In this document: positions 62,003-64,000 of the stretch, one piece after another
How positions within the stretch are numbered: position 1 is the first letter of the stretch
Layout of the letters: every line of letters begins with the position of its first letter
Origin: Spirosoma aureum
Lineage (GTDB): Bacteria; Bacteroidota; Bacteroidia; Cytophagales; Spirosomataceae
Direction: 5' to 3'
DNA: 64,000 bases
Assembly (NCBI RefSeq): GCF_011604685.1
Contig: NZ_CP050063.1
Coordinates: 1 to 64,000, forward strand
The notes under the pieces: generated by a model
The model's database searches: none
What the model was told of the DNA's origin: nothing
The model's input: the letters and a program-made list of their open reading frames with translations, nothing else
Made by a program: the position numbers and the translations under genes

Positions 62003-64000
62003 TTTTTTTCAAGGTTGCTTCCGGCCCAAGATAGCTGTGCTCCAGACCACCAAAATCAAGTACCAGCTTTTGCAGAACGACACCGGGACTGACCATCCAG
62101 AATTTCACCGTGTGCTTTCCGGATTGAATGATTTTATGGGTACTTGATTTAATAATAATGTTCTCCGCCACCCATTTATTCCAGATGCCTTTGTCGCTGG
62201 TTTTATCCTCTTTGTTGAGGCTGATGATCTGCGGTTGTTCATCATCCACCGAAATGGCATATTGCAGACCGTTTTCATCCCTGAACAGGTTTAACGTGGG
62301 CGAGAAGTAGGCATTGATCGTAAACTCTCCCTGGTTATCCGTAACAACATCGTACTGTAAGTGGGGCGAATTACCGCCTGGTTTCTGTTCGCTGGCCGTC
62401 ACCGGGAAAGGTGTCATGGCCGAACCGGTTCGGCCATGATCTGGCAGGACTTTCCAGTTGATATTGGTTGTATTGACCGCTTTGGAATACTGATCAGCCT
62501 CAATAGAAATTCCCTGCCTGGTCGTCTGAACGGGACCAGCGTTGCCCGCAACTGTTGAATCGGACGAGATATACTGTACTGCTGGCATTTTTTGCTGGTT
62601 TGGCTGTTGCCAGTACGTATAGCCGATATGAGTCTGACTCATCAGGTGATTCCACTTACCATTGTTGAGTTGATGGTATTGCCGCGTGATCAGCGAATCG
62701 TTGGTGTACAGTTCTTTTACCTTATCAGCATACAGGTTGGTTTCTTTCCGTTTGTTACTATACGCCTGCTTGTTCAGGGCTACATAATAATACATTGCAT
62801 TCAGGTTAGCGCAGGCTTTGATCGGATGCAGTACCAACTGAAAATAGGCGTCTTTATAGGCAGTCGGTAATCCGTCGTTTATTTCCTCCGCTTTTTTCAG
62901 AAGAGCCCTATACGCATCAACTACTGCTTTCCATTCGCCTGTGGGCAGGCTGTAAGTGTTGGCATCGAGCAGTTCCGGTTTTCGGCGTGAATTGTATTTT
63001 CCGTATTTCGCCAGCAGAAATGCAATGTCTCTGGCGTGCTGCTTTCCGAACTGGTCAGCCGCCCAGTTTTCTGTATAGGTCGCCAACGCGTCAGCGTCGA
63101 TTTCCTCAGGATTCCAGGCATAATCCAGAAAGAAGGAGATTGGAAACTCCATGGGCTTAATATCGCCCACATTCACAATCCAGATATCCCGTACTTTATA
63201 TTCCCAGGCTAAGTGCATTTGCTCCCAGATTCGGGGCAGCGGATTGGTATTCAGCCATTTGTAGTTGCGTGGACCACCAACGTAATCGAAGTGATAATAA
63301 ATGCCATACCCGCCTTTTCGGGGCTTTTCATCCAGTCGGGGTAGTTTTCGAAGATTACCCCAGTTGTCATCGGAAAGCAGCAGCGTCACATCGTCCGGAA
63401 CACGCATACCTTTGTCATAATAATCCTGAACCTCTTTATACAATGCCCATAACTGTGGTGTTTCGGCCGCTGGTTTGCCCGTTACGTCACGAATAATTTT
63501 CCGTTGATCAGCAACAATACGTTCCAGCAGCGCCGTGGCCGTTTCCCGCGACATGGGTGCGTCGCCATCCCCCCGCATGCCAATACTTACAATCTTTTCG
63601 TTGGTAGCTCTTTTGATACCGTCGCGCCAGAACTGTTTTAGCTTTTCCTGATTGGTTTCATAATTCCATTGGCCACCGCCGACTCTCCGCCATTCGTCGT
63701 GCGCCCGCATCAGGGGTTCGTGGTGCGAGGTGCCAATGACCACCCCGTATTTGTCGGCCGCTTTTATGTTCAGTGAGTCATCCGCATAAAAAGCATTGCC
63801 CCACATAGCTGGCCAGATGTAGTTGCCTTTCAGACGAAGAATCAGTTCAAAAAACTTCTCGTAGAATTTGTGGTTGAACCCGCCAAATTTTTCTTTGGTC
63901 CAGCCGGAAAGTGCCGGGGCTTCATCGTTAATGAATAAGCCGCGATATTTTACCTTAGGCGCATCGGTCAGACTAACATCGCTCTTGATGTAAATCTCCT
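61989..64000 (-). CDS. GH115 alpha-glucuronidase, 5' end cut by window edge
   Basis: The frame runs open to the window edge (670 codons); an internal ATG at 63806 is not the start. The coding part beyond it opens YRGLFINDEAPALSGW, which is a GH115 hallmark. Later come GNYIWPAMWGNAF, IGTSHHEPL, IVSIGMRGDGDAPM, LLLSDDNWGNLRKLP and GIYYHFDYVGGPRNYKWLN. GH115 removes 4-O-methyl-glucuronic acid from xylan. The C-terminal domain (about 190 residues, ending LEHSYLGPEATLKKNAKQ) is a beta-sandwich. Its TAA overlaps the next gene by 14 nt. The N-terminal signal peptide lies outside the window. Confidence 0.92.
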   Translation of the reverse strand, partial: EIYIKSDVSLTDAPKVKYRGLFINDEAPALSGWTKEKFGGFNHKFYEKFFELILRLKGNYIWPAMWGNAFYADDSLNIKAADKYGVVIGTSHHEPLMRAHDEWRRVGGGQWNYETNQEKLKQFWRDGIKRATNEKIVSIGMRGDGDAPMSRETATALLERIVADQRKIIRDVTGKPAAETPQLWALYKEVQDYYDKGMRVPDDVTLLLSDDNWGNLRKLPRLDEKPRKGGYGIYYHFDYVGGPRNYKWLNTNPLPRIWEQMHLAWEYKVRDIWIVNVGDIKPMEFPISFFLDYAWNPEEIDADALATYTENWAADQFGKQHARDIAFLLAKYGKYNSRRKPELLDANTYSLPTGEWKAVVDAYRALLKKAEEINDGLPTAYKDAYFQLVLHPIKACANLNAMYYYVALNKQAYSNKRKETNLYADKVKELYTNDSLITRQYHQLNNGKWNHLMSQTHIGYTYWQQPNQQKMPAVQYISSDSTVAGNAGPVQTTRQGISIEADQYSKAVNTTNINWKVLPDHGRTGSAMTPFPVTASEQKPGGNSPHLQYDVVTDNQGEFTINAYFSPTLNLFRDENGLQYAISVDDEQPQIISLNKEDKTSDKGIWNKWVAENIIIKSSTHKIIQSGKHTVKFWMVSPGVVLQKLVLDFGGLEHSYLGPEATLKKNAKQ

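Noticed and set aside
1..64000. CRISPR arrays, insertion sequences, prophage or attachment sites
   Set aside because: No regularly spaced direct repeats, transposase, integrase or phage genes were recognised; only one tRNA gene is present and its 3' end is not duplicated nearby.

Overview
The window reads as chromosome of a Bacteroidota member, most likely Cytophagales close to Spirosoma. The sequence-based reasons are an alternative complex III operon, SusC/SusD genes with an ECF sigma / FecR pair, bshC, DUF4295, and repeated promoters of the Bacteroidota type (TTTG, about 19-21 nt, TAnnTTTG). The assignment is by recognition only; no search was run. The window is mostly ordinary chromosome. 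I found no prophage, insertion sequence, CRISPR array or complete defence island.

Layout. 1-3082 (minus): actB (cut by the left edge) and actA of alternative complex III. 3275-8031 (minus): tRNA-Cys, rpsA with a structured leader, an HNH endonuclease, smpB, an OmpH-like protein and a small membrane protein. 8063-10489 (minus): a penicillin-acylase family hydrolase. 10662-21040 (plus): ECF sigma factor, FecR anti-sigma factor, SusC-type receptor with a signalling (STN) domain, SusD-type lipoprotein, and a large FG-GAP/ASPIC lipoprotein; this is a transcriptionally self-regulating uptake locus. 21082-29115: GDPD esterase, GH3-like enzyme, DoxX/HTTM-like membrane protein, flavin-reductase-like protein, ispH, a YngK-type lipoprotein, and the divergent DUF2256/DUF2805 pair. 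29134-32978: Lrp regulator, a TPR protein, hpt and a lone nuoD.

33155-45236 (plus) is a long housekeeping run: rpmG, DUF4295, ftsY, an inserted MNT/HEPN toxin-antitoxin-like pair, a secreted protein, a broken DUF7660-like gene, rimO, bshC, 5-formyl-THF cyclo-ligase, asd with an attenuator-like leader, an ABC exporter pair and a CPA1 Na+/H+ antiporter. 45237-53500 is the loosest part. It holds small hypotheticals, a multi-PAS histidine kinase with an orphan receiver, a methyltransferase, an arginyl-transferase-like protein, and stretches that look like decayed genes followed by surviving terminators. 53488-58287: serine hydrolase, uvsE and a PepO-type M13 peptidase. 58428-64000 (minus): a glucuronoxylan side-chain operon of GH115 alpha-glucuronidase (cut by the right edge), a sialate-O-acetylesterase-type SGNH esterase and a CE15 glucuronoyl esterase.

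A recurring structural theme is long, perfect inverted repeats of 22-30 bp arms at transcription-unit ends, often between convergent genes. The most unusual items are the attenuator-like asd leader, the competing hairpins in the rpsA leader, the toxin-antitoxin pair nested in the ftsY-rimO operon, and the paired decayed-gene-plus-terminator regions. None amounts to a clearly new system.
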